Counted from the stretch's first letter, positions 1 to 9,839 are shown. The stretch is 64,000 bases of DNA from JAQBGV01 sp032128395 (GCA_032128395.1 JAQBGV010000194.1:1-64000), one strand, 5' to 3'. Numbers and translations are program-made. The notes: generated from the letters alone by a model not told the origin.

Positions 1-130
1 GTCAGGAACGATCAGGCGTTCATAGCGGGCGGAGATAATCCTACCCGAAACATCCATCGCACACCACGAGGAGCTCTAGGTAAACGAGGTCTGCCCTGAT
101 TCTTCTCTGATTCGAGGCAGAACCTGGGAA

Positions 131-160
131 AGGCACCGCTACGCGGAGCCCGTCCCCACT
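131..160. repeat. Interspersed repeat, right end (copy R1)
   Basis: These 30 bases match 9920-9949 at 26 positions. Both copies contain GGCACCGCT and end in GTCCCCACT. The lutC stop codon (complement of 139-141) lies inside this copy, so the last residues of LutC are encoded by repeat sequence. The left half seen at 9840 is not recognisable here. Confidence 0.6.
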
Positions 161-774
161 ACGACGATCCAGCGAGCCGGGCCGTGAACTCCGGTGACCA
201 GAACTCCCTCGATGTCGGCGGTCTTCGACGGTCCAGTGACCCACACCCGTGAGCTCGGCAGCTTTCCGGGGAGTCGAAGAGCGTCGATGAGGTCGGGGAG
301 GATCTGCTCCTCCAGGACGATCGCGACGTGGGTCGTCGGGAGGAGCGAGGTGCCACGAGGGGTGCCGGGCGCCGCATCGAGGACGACGGTTCCGGTCTCG
401 GCGACCGCGGCGACGACCCCGGTGATGCCGGCGGCAGCTTCGGGCGCTTCCGCGAGGGGGACCAGGACGATACCCGCTCGATCGCAGGCCTCTCGCATGC
501 CGAGGCGTTCCGCGTCGGCATCGAGAATCGCGTGATGGATCCCCAGGGTGGCGAGTCGGGCGGCGGTGATCGAGGCGAGTTCTGCGATGGGGGCGCGCGC
601 CGTCTCTCCCCCTGCCGCTGCGACCTCTGCCAGGAATCGATCGACGAGCGGGCTCCCCGCCGCGACTCTGCGCACGAGCGCCTCAGCGAGCAGGGGGGCT
701 CGGGGCACGGGATCGCGCGGCCGCCGGTCGAGCGCCTCTCCGAGCCGGGTCAGGAACGCCGCGCGATCGGTCAT
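139..774 (-). CDS. lutC: LutC-like LUD-domain lactate utilisation protein
   Basis: This 211-residue protein is a LutC/YkgG-type LUD-domain subunit. LutABC proteins are the iron-sulfur system that oxidises L-lactate to pyruvate. The second half carries the LUD core, with VAETGTVVLDA followed by a TSLLPTTHVAIV stretch and a late VWVTGPSKTADIEG segment. That last segment is typical of the family, where the anion-binding GPS-x-TADIE motif sits near the C-terminus. The ATG at 774 overlaps the lutB stop as ATGA, which fixes the start and implies coupling. The long in-frame extension upstream is a shadow of lutB. The C-terminus runs into an interspersed repeat, so its last few residues may be strain specific. 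Role is by family; the electron acceptor is not visible. Confidence 0.9.
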   Translation of the reverse strand: MTDRAAFLTRLGEALDRRPRDPVPRAPLLAEALVRRVAAGSPLVDRFLAEVAAAGGETARAPIAELASITAARLATLGIHHAILDADAERLGMREACDRAGIVLVPLAEAPEAAAGITGVVAAVAETGTVVLDAAPGTPRGTSLLPTTHVAIVLEEQILPDLIDALRLPGKLPSSRVWVTGPSKTADIEGVLVTGVHGPARWIVVVGTGSA

Positions 775-2249
775 CGCGTCCCTCCCCTCTGCAGGCGCCG
801 CCAGCGCGTGCGAAAGCTCTCTCGCGCCGGGGCGGGGAGGTCGCGCTCTCGAGTCCAGCCGCGGGCGGGTCCGGGGAGATCGCGGATCATCCCCTCGTCC
901 GCCGCGACACCGAGAAGGAAGGAAACCAGCCTCTGGGCCCCTCGCATTCGCCGGGGCGTTGCGAGCGCGGATCGGAGGGCGCGGAGGAGCCACCGCTTCC
1001 CCCGCGGCAGATTTCGGGCGACGACCCGGTCGGCGCGCAGCGCGACGAGCATCCCGGGGAGGTCGATGTCGACCGGGCACGCTTCGCGACACGCTCCGCA
1101 GAGGCTGGAAGCGGCCGGAAGGTCGGGATAGTTCGCAATCCCGCGGAGGAGAGGAGTGATCACCGCACCGATCGGACCGCCGTAGACCGAGCCGTACGCG
1201 TGACCGGTCGCCTTCCGGTACACCGGGCAGACGTTCTGACACGCGCCGCAGCGGATGCACCGGAGAGCGGAGCGGACGTCGGGACGAGCGAGCACCGTGC
1301 TGCGCCCTCCGTCGAGGAGAATCACGTCGAGGGTCTCGGGACCGTCGGTCTCCCCATCCCGGCGCGGGCCGGTCAAGAATTGCGTGTACACCGTCAAGGG
1401 CTGCCCGGTCGCGGACCGGGCGAGCAATTTGAGGAGCGGCGCGAGCCCATCGAGGTCGGCGACCACCTTTTCGATCCCGACCACGGCGATCTGGTGCGGC
1501 GGCGCCGTCGCACAGAAGCGACCGTTCCCCTCGTTCGTGCACACCACGATCGTGCCGGTCTCGGCGACGAGGAAGTTCCCGCCGGTGATCCCTAGGTCGG
1601 CGCGGCGGAAAATCCCGCGCAGGTGCTTGCGGGCCACCGCGGTGAGGCGCTCGGGATCTTCGGTCTGTTCCCCGCCGATCTCACGTACGAACGCCCGGGA
1701 GACCGCGCGGCGGTCCTTGTGGATCATCGGCATCACGATATGACTCGGCGCGTCCCCGTCGAGCTGCAAGATGAATTCACCGAGATCGGTCTCGACCGTT
1801 TCGATCCCCGCTTCCTCGAACGCTTCCAGGAGCCGGATCTCCTCGGTGACCATGCTCTTCGACTTCACGCAGAGCTTCGCGTCGTGTGACCGCGCGACCT
1901 CGAGCGCGATCGCGCACGCTTCGGCGGCGTCGACGGCAAAGTGCACCCGGGCGCCCGCCTTCCCTGCCGCTTGCACGAATACCTCGAGGTAGTGGTCGAT
2001 GTGATCGATGGCGTGCTGGCGGACATCTGCGGCGTGGATGCGCAGCGCCGCGAGTCTGTCGCCGAACGCCGAAGCACATGCCGCGCGGCGGCCGCGATCC
2101 TTGACATCGGTCGCCTCGCCGACCGCCCGCTGGATCTGTTCGTCGGCGAGGAACGCCTCGGTCCGTACCCTCCACTCGAAGGGAAGTCGGGGGAAGAGGG
2201 TCGGCTCGCCATCGACGGAGCGCGCGGGGCCCCGCGCCGGCGCGGTCAC
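771..2249 (-). CDS. lutB: LutB-like iron-sulfur lactate utilisation protein
   Basis: This 492-residue protein is the LutB subunit of the LutABC lactate-oxidising system. It joins an N-terminal LUD domain (KSKSMVTEEI, then GITGGNFLVAETGTIV) to a ferredoxin-like C-terminal domain. That domain carries CIRCGACQNVCPVY and, about 45 residues later, CGACREACPVDIDLP, the ligands for two [4Fe-4S] clusters. The GTG at 2249 overlaps the lutA stop as GTGA; a longer reading frame upstream runs into lutA and is unlikely. Its stop overlaps lutC as ATGA. Length is close to the family norm of about 475 residues. It is expected to be cytoplasmic, probably membrane-associated through the electron-transfer chain (inference). 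Confidence 0.93.
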   Translation of the reverse strand: MTAPARGPARSVDGEPTLFPRLPFEWRVRTEAFLADEQIQRAVGEATDVKDRGRRAACASAFGDRLAALRIHAADVRQHAIDHIDHYLEVFVQAAGKAGARVHFAVDAAEACAIALEVARSHDAKLCVKSKSMVTEEIRLLEAFEEAGIETVETDLGEFILQLDGDAPSHIVMPMIHKDRRAVSRAFVREIGGEQTEDPERLTAVARKHLRGIFRRADLGITGGNFLVAETGTIVVCTNEGNGRFCATAPPHQIAVVGIEKVVADLDGLAPLLKLLARSATGQPLTVYTQFLTGPRRDGETDGPETLDVILLDGGRSTVLARPDVRSALRCIRCGACQNVCPVYRKATGHAYGSVYGGPIGAVITPLLRGIANYPDLPAASSLCGACREACPVDIDLPGMLVALRADRVVARNLPRGKRWLLRALRSALATPRRMRGAQRLVSFLLGVAADEGMIRDLPGPARGWTRERDLPAPARESFRTRWRRLQRGGTR

Positions 2250-3019
2250 GGCACGATCTCCTCCCCCGGGATCGCCAGCCCCAAGCTCTCTGCCAGGACC
2301 TCGGCGAAGTGGACGAGTCGAGGCCGATGGCCGAGTCGCGACAGCGTCCCCGCGATCTGCAGGGCGCAACCACTCTCGTCGCAGATCAGGATCTCTGCTC
2401 CCGAGGCGAGGAATGACCGCGCCTTGTCACGGCCGAGCGCACCAGAGATCGCGGGTTCATCGACCGCGAACGTTCCCCCGAATCCACAGCAGCGCTCGGC
2501 GTCGGGGATCGGCGCGACTCGCAGCCCCTCGATCCCGGCGAGGACTTGAAGTGCGGCGCGGTCGCCGCCGAGCTCGCGGAGGTGACAGGGAAAGTGCCAG
2601 GCGGCGGTAGTCGGGTCCCCCGGCCAGCGCGCTCCGAGTTGCGTGACGTCGAGCCTCAGATCGTCGAGGAGGAATCGCGACAGTTCGCGCGTGCGGGCGG
2701 CGAGGGAGCGGACCGCCGGGGCGTCGGGATCGTCACCCGGAACGAGGTCCACCGCGTGTCGCGCGACCATCGCCGCGCAGGAACCGCTCGGAGTGACGAT
2801 CGGGCGCTCGCCGGGGAAGACCTGGGCCATGCGCCGGATGAGCGCAGCAGCGTCATCGGTGCACCCCGCGTTCCGGTGCGCCTGACCGCAGCAGGTCTGG
2901 TCGTCGGGAAAGTGCACGCGGCAGCCGAGATGTTCGAGCACGGCGACGGTGGCGGCGGCTGCCCGGGGGTGAAAGGTATCCGTGAGGCACGGGACGAACA
3001 GATCGACCTCGGGCGCCAC
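2246..3019 (-). CDS. lutA: LutA-like cysteine-rich lactate utilisation protein
   Basis: This 257-residue protein is the LutA subunit, built from two cysteine-rich CCG domains as in glycolate oxidase GlcF and heterodisulfide reductase HdrB. The first domain shows VPCLTDTFHP and then TCCGQAHRNAG. The second shows FPCHLRELGG and then CCGFGGTFA. These cysteines are expected to hold an iron-sulfur cluster. I chose the GTG at 3019 because GGGGAGAGGGG lies just upstream and the product then begins MAPEVDLFVPCL like known LutA proteins. The ATG-initiated frame upstream adds arginine-rich, non-homologous sequence. It is the first gene of lutABC and would be the point of transcriptional control; no operator was recognised in the 65 bases before it. 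Confidence 0.9.
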   Translation of the reverse strand: MAPEVDLFVPCLTDTFHPRAAAATVAVLEHLGCRVHFPDDQTCCGQAHRNAGCTDDAAALIRRMAQVFPGERPIVTPSGSCAAMVARHAVDLVPGDDPDAPAVRSLAARTRELSRFLLDDLRLDVTQLGARWPGDPTTAAWHFPCHLRELGGDRAALQVLAGIEGLRVAPIPDAERCCGFGGTFAVDEPAISGALGRDKARSFLASGAEILICDESGCALQIAGTLSRLGHRPRLVHFAEVLAESLGLAIPGEEIVP

Positions 3020-3084
3020 GCCGTCCCCTCTCCCCTCGACGTGGGGACCGGCACCGATGGGCGCGCCAGTCCCCAGTCTCTCTC

Positions 3085-4572
3085 CTACGGTCCGATCGGA
3101 TCCTGCGTCAGCGGGTCCCGGAGCGGCAGCTCGGTCGCTTCGCCGCCGAAGAAGTCGGTCATCTTCGCGCGTCCCTCCAGATCGCCGGGGGCGATATCCT
3201 CCCAGCGCCCGACCACCAGGATCGCCACCTTCGATGGATCGAGGTGTTCCCGCGCGACGCGCTGCATCTCCTCGACTGTCATCGCTTGCACCCGGTCGCG
3301 GTAGTTCTTGAAGAACCCGGCCACGTGCGGCTGCCACTCCTCGTTCACGAAGAGGTCCCGTACTGCCTTCTTCGACTCGAACATGCGCGGAAAGGTCTCG
3401 ATCACCGACGACTTGGCGACGTCGAGCTCCTCCTGGCTGATCGGCTCGGCCCGGATCCGCTCGATCTCATCGAGGATCAACTTCGTCGCGAGCGCGCAGG
3501 TCGTGCTCTTCGACGAGAAGTACGCCCGGAACTCTCCTGGGTAGTAGTAACTCGGGCTGAACCTGCTCCCCGCCGAGTAAGCGAGGCCTTCTTCGGTCCG
3601 CACCTTGTTGGTGATCCGGCTCGTGAACCCCCCGCCTCCGAGAACCAAGTTCATCACCCGCAGGGCGGTCGCGTCGGGGTGATCGCGCTCGATGGCCCGC
3701 ATCCCGATCGAGACCTTCCCCTGGGGGATGTCCTTCTCGACGAAGTAGACGCCGGCCGGGACATCGTGCACCGGAGCGGGGGGAGTCGGCGGCCGATCCC
3801 GCTTCTCCCACCCTTCGAGAGCTCGGCCGAGGGTCCGCAGCATCGCGTCGGTCTCGAAGTCGCCAGTGACACCGATCACGAGGTTTCCCGGGTGGAAGAT
3901 CCGAGAGTGTAGGGCGCGCATCGCCGCGGTATCGATCGAATCGATCGAAGCGAGGGTCGGAACCCGCGCCTCGAAGTGGTCGCGCCCGTACAGGAGCGCG
4001 CTCCACTCGCGGCTGAGGATCGCGTCCCCTGAATCGTTTCGCTGCTTCAACCCCTCGATGACCTCTTTGCGCAGGGTCTCGAGGCGCCCGGAGTCGAAGC
4101 CAGGATTGCGGAGCATGTCGATGAAGAGCCCGAAGCTTTCCTCGAAGTTCTGGGTGAGGCTGTTCAAGCTCGCTCGGGCCGAATCGTCCCCGATCCCGGC
4201 GGAGGCCACGGCCGCGAGGAAGTCGAAGCGCTCATCGAGCTCTGCAGCGTCGATCGAGGTCGTCCCGCCGCGCCGGAGCATGCTCCCGGTGAGCGAGGCG
4301 AGGCCCTCCCCCCCTTCGGGGTCGAGGTAGCGACCACCGGAGAACGAGAACGAGACATCGACGAGTGGCAAGGAGCGATCGGGGAAGAGGTAGACGACGG
4401 TCCCCTGCGGAAGCTCGTGACGGAACTTCGCCGCTTCCGGAGGCTCGAAGCGCAGCGCACCGTACTTGATTTGATCCGGGTGGCTGGGGATGTCGTCCGC
4501 GAGCGCGATCGGCGCACCGACGCCCAGAAGGGTGCCCAGCGTGAGAATCGTCAGGATGTTGGGCGGGGTCAT
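3085..4572 (-). CDS. M16 peptidase-like protein lacking the zinc motif
   Basis: This exported 495-residue protein has an M16 (insulinase/mitochondrial processing peptidase) fold but no HxxEH zinc motif. At the equivalent place it reads GLASLTGSMLRRGG. M16B enzymes often work as a catalytic plus non-catalytic pair, and the gene upstream supplies the catalytic half. A signal peptide is evident (TILTLGTLLGVGAPIALA). The second M16 domain is recognisable from NLVLGGGGFTSRI and VRTEEGLAYSAGS, the latter matching the substrate-binding R/Y segment of the family. The upstream stop and this start overlap (GTGATGACC). The ATG at 4572 sits 6-7 bases from AGGAGG, while the GTG at 4575 is too close to it. 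Substrate is unknown. Confidence 0.88.
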   Translation of the reverse strand: MTPPNILTILTLGTLLGVGAPIALADDIPSHPDQIKYGALRFEPPEAAKFRHELPQGTVVYLFPDRSLPLVDVSFSFSGGRYLDPEGGEGLASLTGSMLRRGGTTSIDAAELDERFDFLAAVASAGIGDDSARASLNSLTQNFEESFGLFIDMLRNPGFDSGRLETLRKEVIEGLKQRNDSGDAILSREWSALLYGRDHFEARVPTLASIDSIDTAAMRALHSRIFHPGNLVIGVTGDFETDAMLRTLGRALEGWEKRDRPPTPPAPVHDVPAGVYFVEKDIPQGKVSIGMRAIERDHPDATALRVMNLVLGGGGFTSRITNKVRTEEGLAYSAGSRFSPSYYYPGEFRAYFSSKSTTCALATKLILDEIERIRAEPISQEELDVAKSSVIETFPRMFESKKAVRDLFVNEEWQPHVAGFFKNYRDRVQAMTVEEMQRVAREHLDPSKVAILVVGRWEDIAPGDLEGRAKMTDFFGGEATELPLRDPLTQDPIGP

Positions 4573-6335
4573 CACTTTCCTCCTTCTCGAAGCTCTGCGA
4601 GTCGCTCGCGGACCCTCTCGGCGAGATAGGACATCGCTTCCAGGTACTCGGGGGGAGCCTCTCCGCTGTCGTTCTCGAGCTTGCCGAGCAACTCCTCGAG
4701 CTGCGCCGCATCCGTCACCCCCGGGAGGAACCCGAGCACCTGCTTCACCATCGCCCGCGGCTCCGGGGCGAATCGGGCGAGCTCGTCCTCGGCGGCCGGG
4801 GCTTCGATACCCTTCTTTCGGAAGTAGAGGGCGATCGAGCGGCGCTCCGGGGCGAAGTATTCATTCGCGACGCGGACGATGTCGCCGACGGTGACCGCGG
4901 CCATCTCCTTCGGCGAAGTGTTGATGTGCTCCCATCCTCCGATCGCCTCGGAGTACCCCAGCTGCACGAGCAGGCTGAAGTTCGACTCGAGTTGACGGAA
5001 GGAACTCGCGAGCACCTGGTTCTTGACCTTCTGGAGCTCCTTCTCGTCCACCGGCTCCGCTTGCAGCTTTGCGAGTTGCTCGTACCACGCCGCTTCGAGC
5101 ATCTCTGGGGTCGCCTCACCCTGGCACTCCGCCTCGAAGGAGAAGGCGCCGCCGTACTTGCGGCTATCCTGGCGGACGCCAGCGCTGGTGGCGATCTTCT
5201 TCTCCTCGACGAGGGCCTTGTACAGCCGGCCGGTCCGGCCGTTCAGGATCTCCGCCATCACTTCGATCGCCGCCTCGTCACGGTGCCCGAACGGGACCGA
5301 CGGGTAGCGCACTTCGACCTGCGGGGGACAGTCGCATTCGACCCGCATCCGTTTCTCGGCGAGCTGCGGCTGCTCGAGAGTGATCACGGGGGGCGGATCC
5401 TCTCCGCGCTCGAGGCGCGAGAAGTACCGTGTGATCATCTCTTTCGCCTCCTCGAGGTCGAAGTCTCCCACCACCACGCCGCAGAGATTGTTCGGGCAGT
5501 AGTACGTCGCGTAGTAGGCTTCTGCCTGCTCGCGGGTGTAGCTGTTCAGGTCGGTCGGCCAACCGATCACGGGCCACGAGTATGGGGAACTCTGCCAGAA
5601 CATCGCGTCGAACTGCTCCTGGTAGATCCCGGTCGGAGTCGACTCGGTGCGCATCCGCCGTTCCTCGTGAACGACGTCGCGTTCCTCGAAGAACTCGCGG
5701 AAGACCGAGTCGGAGAGCCGGTCCGACTCCATCCACGCCCAGAGCTCGAACTTGTTGCTCGGGACGGCGACGAAGTAGAACGTCACGTCGTTGCTGGTGA
5801 ACGCGTTCATCTGCGAACCACCGAGTCGCGTGTACACCTGGTCGAACTCGTTCTTCTTGGTGATCTCGCGCTGCTGGTCCTGTACCGCGCGGAGGTCGGC
5901 CCGGAGCCGTGTCATCTCCGGGGTGTCGTTCCCCGGGTCCCACGGATCGGCGATCGCTCCGCGCTTCCAGCGGCCGTACTGCTCGCCGAGGTGCAGCTCC
6001 CGCAGGCGGCCCTTGATCGCATTCTGCTCGGCGGTGAGCTCGGCGTCACGGGACGCGTCCTTGGTCCCGATCGTCGTCGTCCCCTTGAACATCATGTGCT
6101 CGAAGAAATGGCTGATCCCGGTGATCCCGGGGCGCTCGTTCACGCTCCCCACCTTGGCGACCCAGCCCGCCGTGATGCTGTTCGGCTGGTCGTCGCGGGC
6201 GAGGAGGAGGAATTTCATCCCGTTGTCGAGAACGAAGACCTCGGGCTCCACCTGCTGCGCCCCGGCCTGGGGCGAGAAGCTGAGGACGGTGAGAGCGAGG
6301 AGCAGGGATATCGCACCTCGAAGGGTGGCTTTCAT
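4572..6335 (-). CDS. M16 zinc peptidase, catalytic partner
   Basis: This 587-residue exported peptidase has a signal peptide ending near residue 26 (TVLSFSPQAGAQ). The inverted zinc motif HFFEH is at residues 76-80 within GISHFFEHMMFKG. A downstream glutamate in VVHEERRMRTES is the likely third zinc ligand. The two-domain M16 layout is complete, with NLCGVVVGDFD and a later LNGRTGRLYKALVEEK stretch. A helical insertion (about residues 100-150) contains many charged residues. The gene overlaps its non-catalytic partner, so the two are probably made together and pair in the periplasm (inference from family). The 222-base gap to valS is divergent and should hold both promoters. Confidence 0.9.
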   Translation of the reverse strand: MKATLRGAISLLLALTVLSFSPQAGAQQVEPEVFVLDNGMKFLLLARDDQPNSITAGWVAKVGSVNERPGITGISHFFEHMMFKGTTTIGTKDASRDAELTAEQNAIKGRLRELHLGEQYGRWKRGAIADPWDPGNDTPEMTRLRADLRAVQDQQREITKKNEFDQVYTRLGGSQMNAFTSNDVTFYFVAVPSNKFELWAWMESDRLSDSVFREFFEERDVVHEERRMRTESTPTGIYQEQFDAMFWQSSPYSWPVIGWPTDLNSYTREQAEAYYATYYCPNNLCGVVVGDFDLEEAKEMITRYFSRLERGEDPPPVITLEQPQLAEKRMRVECDCPPQVEVRYPSVPFGHRDEAAIEVMAEILNGRTGRLYKALVEEKKIATSAGVRQDSRKYGGAFSFEAECQGEATPEMLEAAWYEQLAKLQAEPVDEKELQKVKNQVLASSFRQLESNFSLLVQLGYSEAIGGWEHINTSPKEMAAVTVGDIVRVANEYFAPERRSIALYFRKKGIEAPAAEDELARFAPEPRAMVKQVLGFLPGVTDAAQLEELLGKLENDSGEAPPEYLEAMSYLAERVRERLAELREGGK

Positions 6336-6557
6336 GCTGACTCCCGGTGGTTGTGCGGGGGGCGCGGGCCTCCCCGAGCGGTGATGGGGTCCGGTTTCGC
6401 CATGGTGCGAACGAGCCGAAGACCGGGCAGGCTACCGGTGCCCACTCGGGGACGCAACGCCCCCCGACCGCGGATTGCTTGACTCGGTCGCCCTCCGGCG
6501 GACCATCGCTCGCTCCCAGACTTTGGATCCCTGACTTGGATCATTAGGAGCGAAGCG

Positions 6558-9500
6558 ATGGTGACGGAGCTGCCGAAGACCTACGACCCCACGGCCACCG
6601 AGGGATCGATCTATGCCCGGTGGCTGGCAGAGCGGGCTTTCCACGCCGCACCGGACGACCGCGATGAGCGATTCGTGATCATGATGCCGCTCCCGAACGT
6701 CACCGGCGCGCTCCACATGGGGCACGCGATGGACAACGTGATGCAAGATCTGCTGATCCGCTGGCACCGGATGCGGGGGGAGAACACCCTCTGGATGGCC
6801 GGCACCGACCACGCGGGGATCGGCACCCAGGCCGTCGTCGAGAAACGCCTCTTCGAGCTCGAGGGCAAGACTCGCCACGACATCGGCCGCGTGGCGCTCG
6901 TCGAGCGGATCTGGGCGTGGAAGGAGCAGTTTCAGCAGCGCATCGTCTCCCAACAACAAGCGATGGGTTGCTCCTGCGATTGGGAGCGCCAGCGCTTCAC
7001 CATGGATGCGGTGTGTGCTCGAGCGGTCTTCCACACCTTCCACTCGATGTTCCGGGACGGGCTGATCTACCAGGGGAACCGCATGGTGAACTGGGACTGC
7101 CACCTCGGCACCGCGGTCTCCGACGACGAGATCGAGCACGTGACCGTCGACGGGCACTTCTGGCACCTGCGTTATCCGATCATCGACCCCCAGCCGGGAG
7201 AGCCGGAGCACGTCATCGTCGCCACCACTCGTCCCGAGACGATGCTCGGGGACACCGCGGTCGCGTGCCACCCGGAACCGCGCTCTTCCCTCGAGGGGAA
7301 GATCACCGACACGAAGGAGAAACTCGCGAAGGCGCCCGGGAAGCAACGACCGGAGCTCGAGGCCGAACTCGAGCGGCTCGAGGGGCGGCTCGAGAGTCAC
7401 GTCCCCGAGCTCGAGCAGCTCGTCGCGATGGCGCGCGACGGGCGCAAGGTGCGCCTCCCGATCCACGACCGCGAGATCCCGCTCATCCTCGATGAGTGGG
7501 CGAAGCCAGAACTCGGCAGTGGCTGCGTGAAGATCACGCCGGGTCACGACCCGAACGACTACGAGGTCTGGGGACGCCACAAGGGCGAGATCGAGATCGT
7601 AAATATCCTGAACCCGGACGGCACCCTGAACGACAACGCGGGGCCGTGCGCGGGACAGGACCGATTCGATGCCCGGAAGGCCGTGGTGCGCCGTTTCGAG
7701 GAGCTCGGGCTCCTGGAACGGGTCGAGGACCGCAAGGTCGAAGTGGGTCACTCCGATCGGTCGAACACTCCGGTCGAGCCCTACGTCTCGCGCCAGTGGT
7801 TCGTCTTCACCGGCGACGTGGCGGGTGGAGTGACCTTCGGCCGGGGCACTGCGAAAGAACACCAGAACGCCGGGCTCGCCCAGGCGGCGATCGACGCGGT
7901 GGATCCGAACTGGAGCTCCCCCACCGGCCGACGTCTCGCCTTCCATCCCGACGAGCGCTACACGGGAACCTTCCGCTCGTGGCTCGCTGAAAAGCGCGAC
8001 TGGTGCATCAGCCGCCAGCTCTGGTGGGGACACCAGATTCCGATCTGGGCCGGAGAGCTCGATGGCGCGGCGCGGAGAGCCCTCGTCGCAGAACTCGTCG
8101 GCGAACCGCGCGACGACGTGACCGTGCGGGTCCGCACCGGCGAGGGGACCTCCGTGATCGTGATCGGCGTGGACGACCTTCCGGCGACCGACGCGCCACT
8201 GCGCACGCTTTGCTGCCTGCGCGATCCGAACGAACAACCCGCCGACGAGCAGATCATCGAATCACACGGACTCGAGCGCGACCCCGACGTTCTCGACACC
8301 TGGTTCTCGAGTGGCATCTGGCCGCACTCGACCCTCGGCTGGCCCGATCCCGAGACCGCGGGGATCGACGACGGACAAGCTCCGCTCGGATCCACGGACG
8401 GCGGCGCGGACTGCCTCGAGACCTACTACCCGGGGAGCTGCCTCGTCACCGGACGCGACATCATCACGCTCTGGGTCGCGCGCATGGTGATGATGGGGCT
8501 CTACAACCTCGGCGACCTCCCCTTCACCGACTGCTTCATCCACGCGACCATCCTCGACGGCAAGGGCGAACGGATGAGCAAGTCGAAGGGGAACGGGATC
8601 GACCCGGTCGACATCATCGAGCGGTACGGCACCGATGCGATGCGCTACGTACTCTGCGAGATGCAGACCGGCACCCAAGACATGCGCCTGCCGGTCCAAG
8701 CGATCTCACCCTTCACCGGGAATCCGATCGATCTCGCCACTGCGAAGCACGGGCGGGGGAAGCTCACCTATCTCTGCCCCGAGTCTGGGAAGGAATTCGA
8801 CGTTCTCGGAACGATGCCGGACGTGCCGAGCGCGAAGACGATCAGCGACCGTTTCGACGTCGGCCGCAACTTCTGCAACAAGCTCTGGAACGCGGCCCGA
8901 TTCGCGATGATGAATCTCGAAGGGGTCGATTTCACGCCGCGCGAGGTCGCCGACCTCCCCCCCGAGGACCGCTGGATCCTCTCGCGGCTCGCGGTGTGCA
9001 TCACCGATGTCGAGCGACAGCTCGAAGCGTACAACCCCTCGGCCGCGATCACCGCGGCGCGGGAGTTCTTCTGGTCGGAGCTCTGCGACTGGTACCTCGA
9101 AGCGATCAAGGTGCGACTGCGCGACGGCGGCGAAGGGGCCGCGACCGCAAGACAAGTGCTCGCTACCGCCCTCGACCGGGTCCTGCGCCTCCTGCACCCG
9201 TTCGTGCCGTTCATCACCGAGTCGCTCTGGGGAGCACTCGGCGAGCACGCACCGCGGCGGGGGATCGAAGCAGAGGCCCCGCACTCCCCGATCGTCGCGA
9301 CCGCACCATGGCCCGAGGCGCCGGCCGCCTGGCGAGACGAGACCCTCGAGGCTCGATTCTCCCTCGGCCAAGACGTCGTCCGCGCGGTTCGCGATGTGCG
9401 CGCGAGATACCAACGCCCACCACGCGATGAACTCACCCTCAAGGTGCGCGCTCCGGAGGGGACCGCCGAGGTACTCCGGGGGATGTCGGGGATGATCGAA

Positions 9501-9809
9501 CACCTCGCGACGGCGAAGCTCGTCGAAGTTTCTCCCACCGCAGAGCGCACCGCGGATTCGGCGGTCGCGGTCGTGGGAGAGCTGGAGCTCTATCTCCCGG
9601 GCGTCGTCGATCTCGAGAAGGAGCGACAGCGCCTCCTGGAACAGCAGGCGACGCTGGAGAAGCGCCTGGCCGGTTGCCGAGGCAAGCTCGCGAACGAGAG
9701 CTTCGTCTCGAGGGCGAAGCCAGAGGTCGTCGAACGCGAGCGTCAGCTCGAGGCCGAGCTCGCCGGGCAGATCGAATCGATCCGGGCGAATCTCCAGGCC
9801 CTCGGCTGA
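6558..9809 (+). CDS. valS: Valine-tRNA ligase
   Basis: This 1083-residue protein charges tRNA-Val. The class I signatures are PLPNVTGALHMGHAMDN (HIGH box HMGH at residues 53-56) and GERMSKSKGNGIDP (near residue 672). The anticodon-binding region has NFCNKLWNAARF. The C-terminus is a valyl-type coiled coil (VVDLEKERQRLLEQQATLEK). It is longer than the usual 880-950 residues. The editing domain holds a charged helical insertion of about 60 residues at about 7279-7446. A second insertion (about 8697-8850) follows KMSKS and contains YLCPESGKEFDV. AGGAGCGAAGCG precedes the ATG. A GTG follows immediately, but the ATG is best placed. It is monocistronic and faces a convergent nitroreductase. Confidence 0.97.
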   Translation: MVTELPKTYDPTATEGSIYARWLAERAFHAAPDDRDERFVIMMPLPNVTGALHMGHAMDNVMQDLLIRWHRMRGENTLWMAGTDHAGIGTQAVVEKRLFELEGKTRHDIGRVALVERIWAWKEQFQQRIVSQQQAMGCSCDWERQRFTMDAVCARAVFHTFHSMFRDGLIYQGNRMVNWDCHLGTAVSDDEIEHVTVDGHFWHLRYPIIDPQPGEPEHVIVATTRPETMLGDTAVACHPEPRSSLEGKITDTKEKLAKAPGKQRPELEAELERLEGRLESHVPELEQLVAMARDGRKVRLPIHDREIPLILDEWAKPELGSGCVKITPGHDPNDYEVWGRHKGEIEIVNILNPDGTLNDNAGPCAGQDRFDARKAVVRRFEELGLLERVEDRKVEVGHSDRSNTPVEPYVSRQWFVFTGDVAGGVTFGRGTAKEHQNAGLAQAAIDAVDPNWSSPTGRRLAFHPDERYTGTFRSWLAEKRDWCISRQLWWGHQIPIWAGELDGAARRALVAELVGEPRDDVTVRVRTGEGTSVIVIGVDDLPATDAPLRTLCCLRDPNEQPADEQIIESHGLERDPDVLDTWFSSGIWPHSTLGWPDPETAGIDDGQAPLGSTDGGADCLETYYPGSCLVTGRDIITLWVARMVMMGLYNLGDLPFTDCFIHATILDGKGERMSKSKGNGIDPVDIIERYGTDAMRYVLCEMQTGTQDMRLPVQAISPFTGNPIDLATAKHGRGKLTYLCPESGKEFDVLGTMPDVPSAKTISDRFDVGRNFCNKLWNAARFAMMNLEGVDFTPREVADLPPEDRWILSRLAVCITDVERQLEAYNPSAAITAAREFFWSELCDWYLEAIKVRLRDGGEGAATARQVLATALDRVLRLLHPFVPFITESLWGALGEHAPRRGIEAEAPHSPIVATAPWPEAPAAWRDETLEARFSLGQDVVRAVRDVRARYQRPPRDELTLKVRAPEGTAEVLRGMSGMIEHLATAKLVEVSPTAERTADSAVAVVGELELYLPGVVDLEKERQRLLEQQATLEKRLAGCRGKLANESFVSRAKPEVVERERQLEAELAGQIESIRANLQALG

Positions 9810-9839
9810 TCGGCGGGCACGGAGGCTGCTTCTCTGTAG

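Noticed and set aside
4926..6482. 518-codon plus-strand frame opposite the M16 peptidase
   Set aside because: The catalytic M16 gene on the minus strand carries HFFEH and a signal peptide; the opposite frame has no recognisable features.
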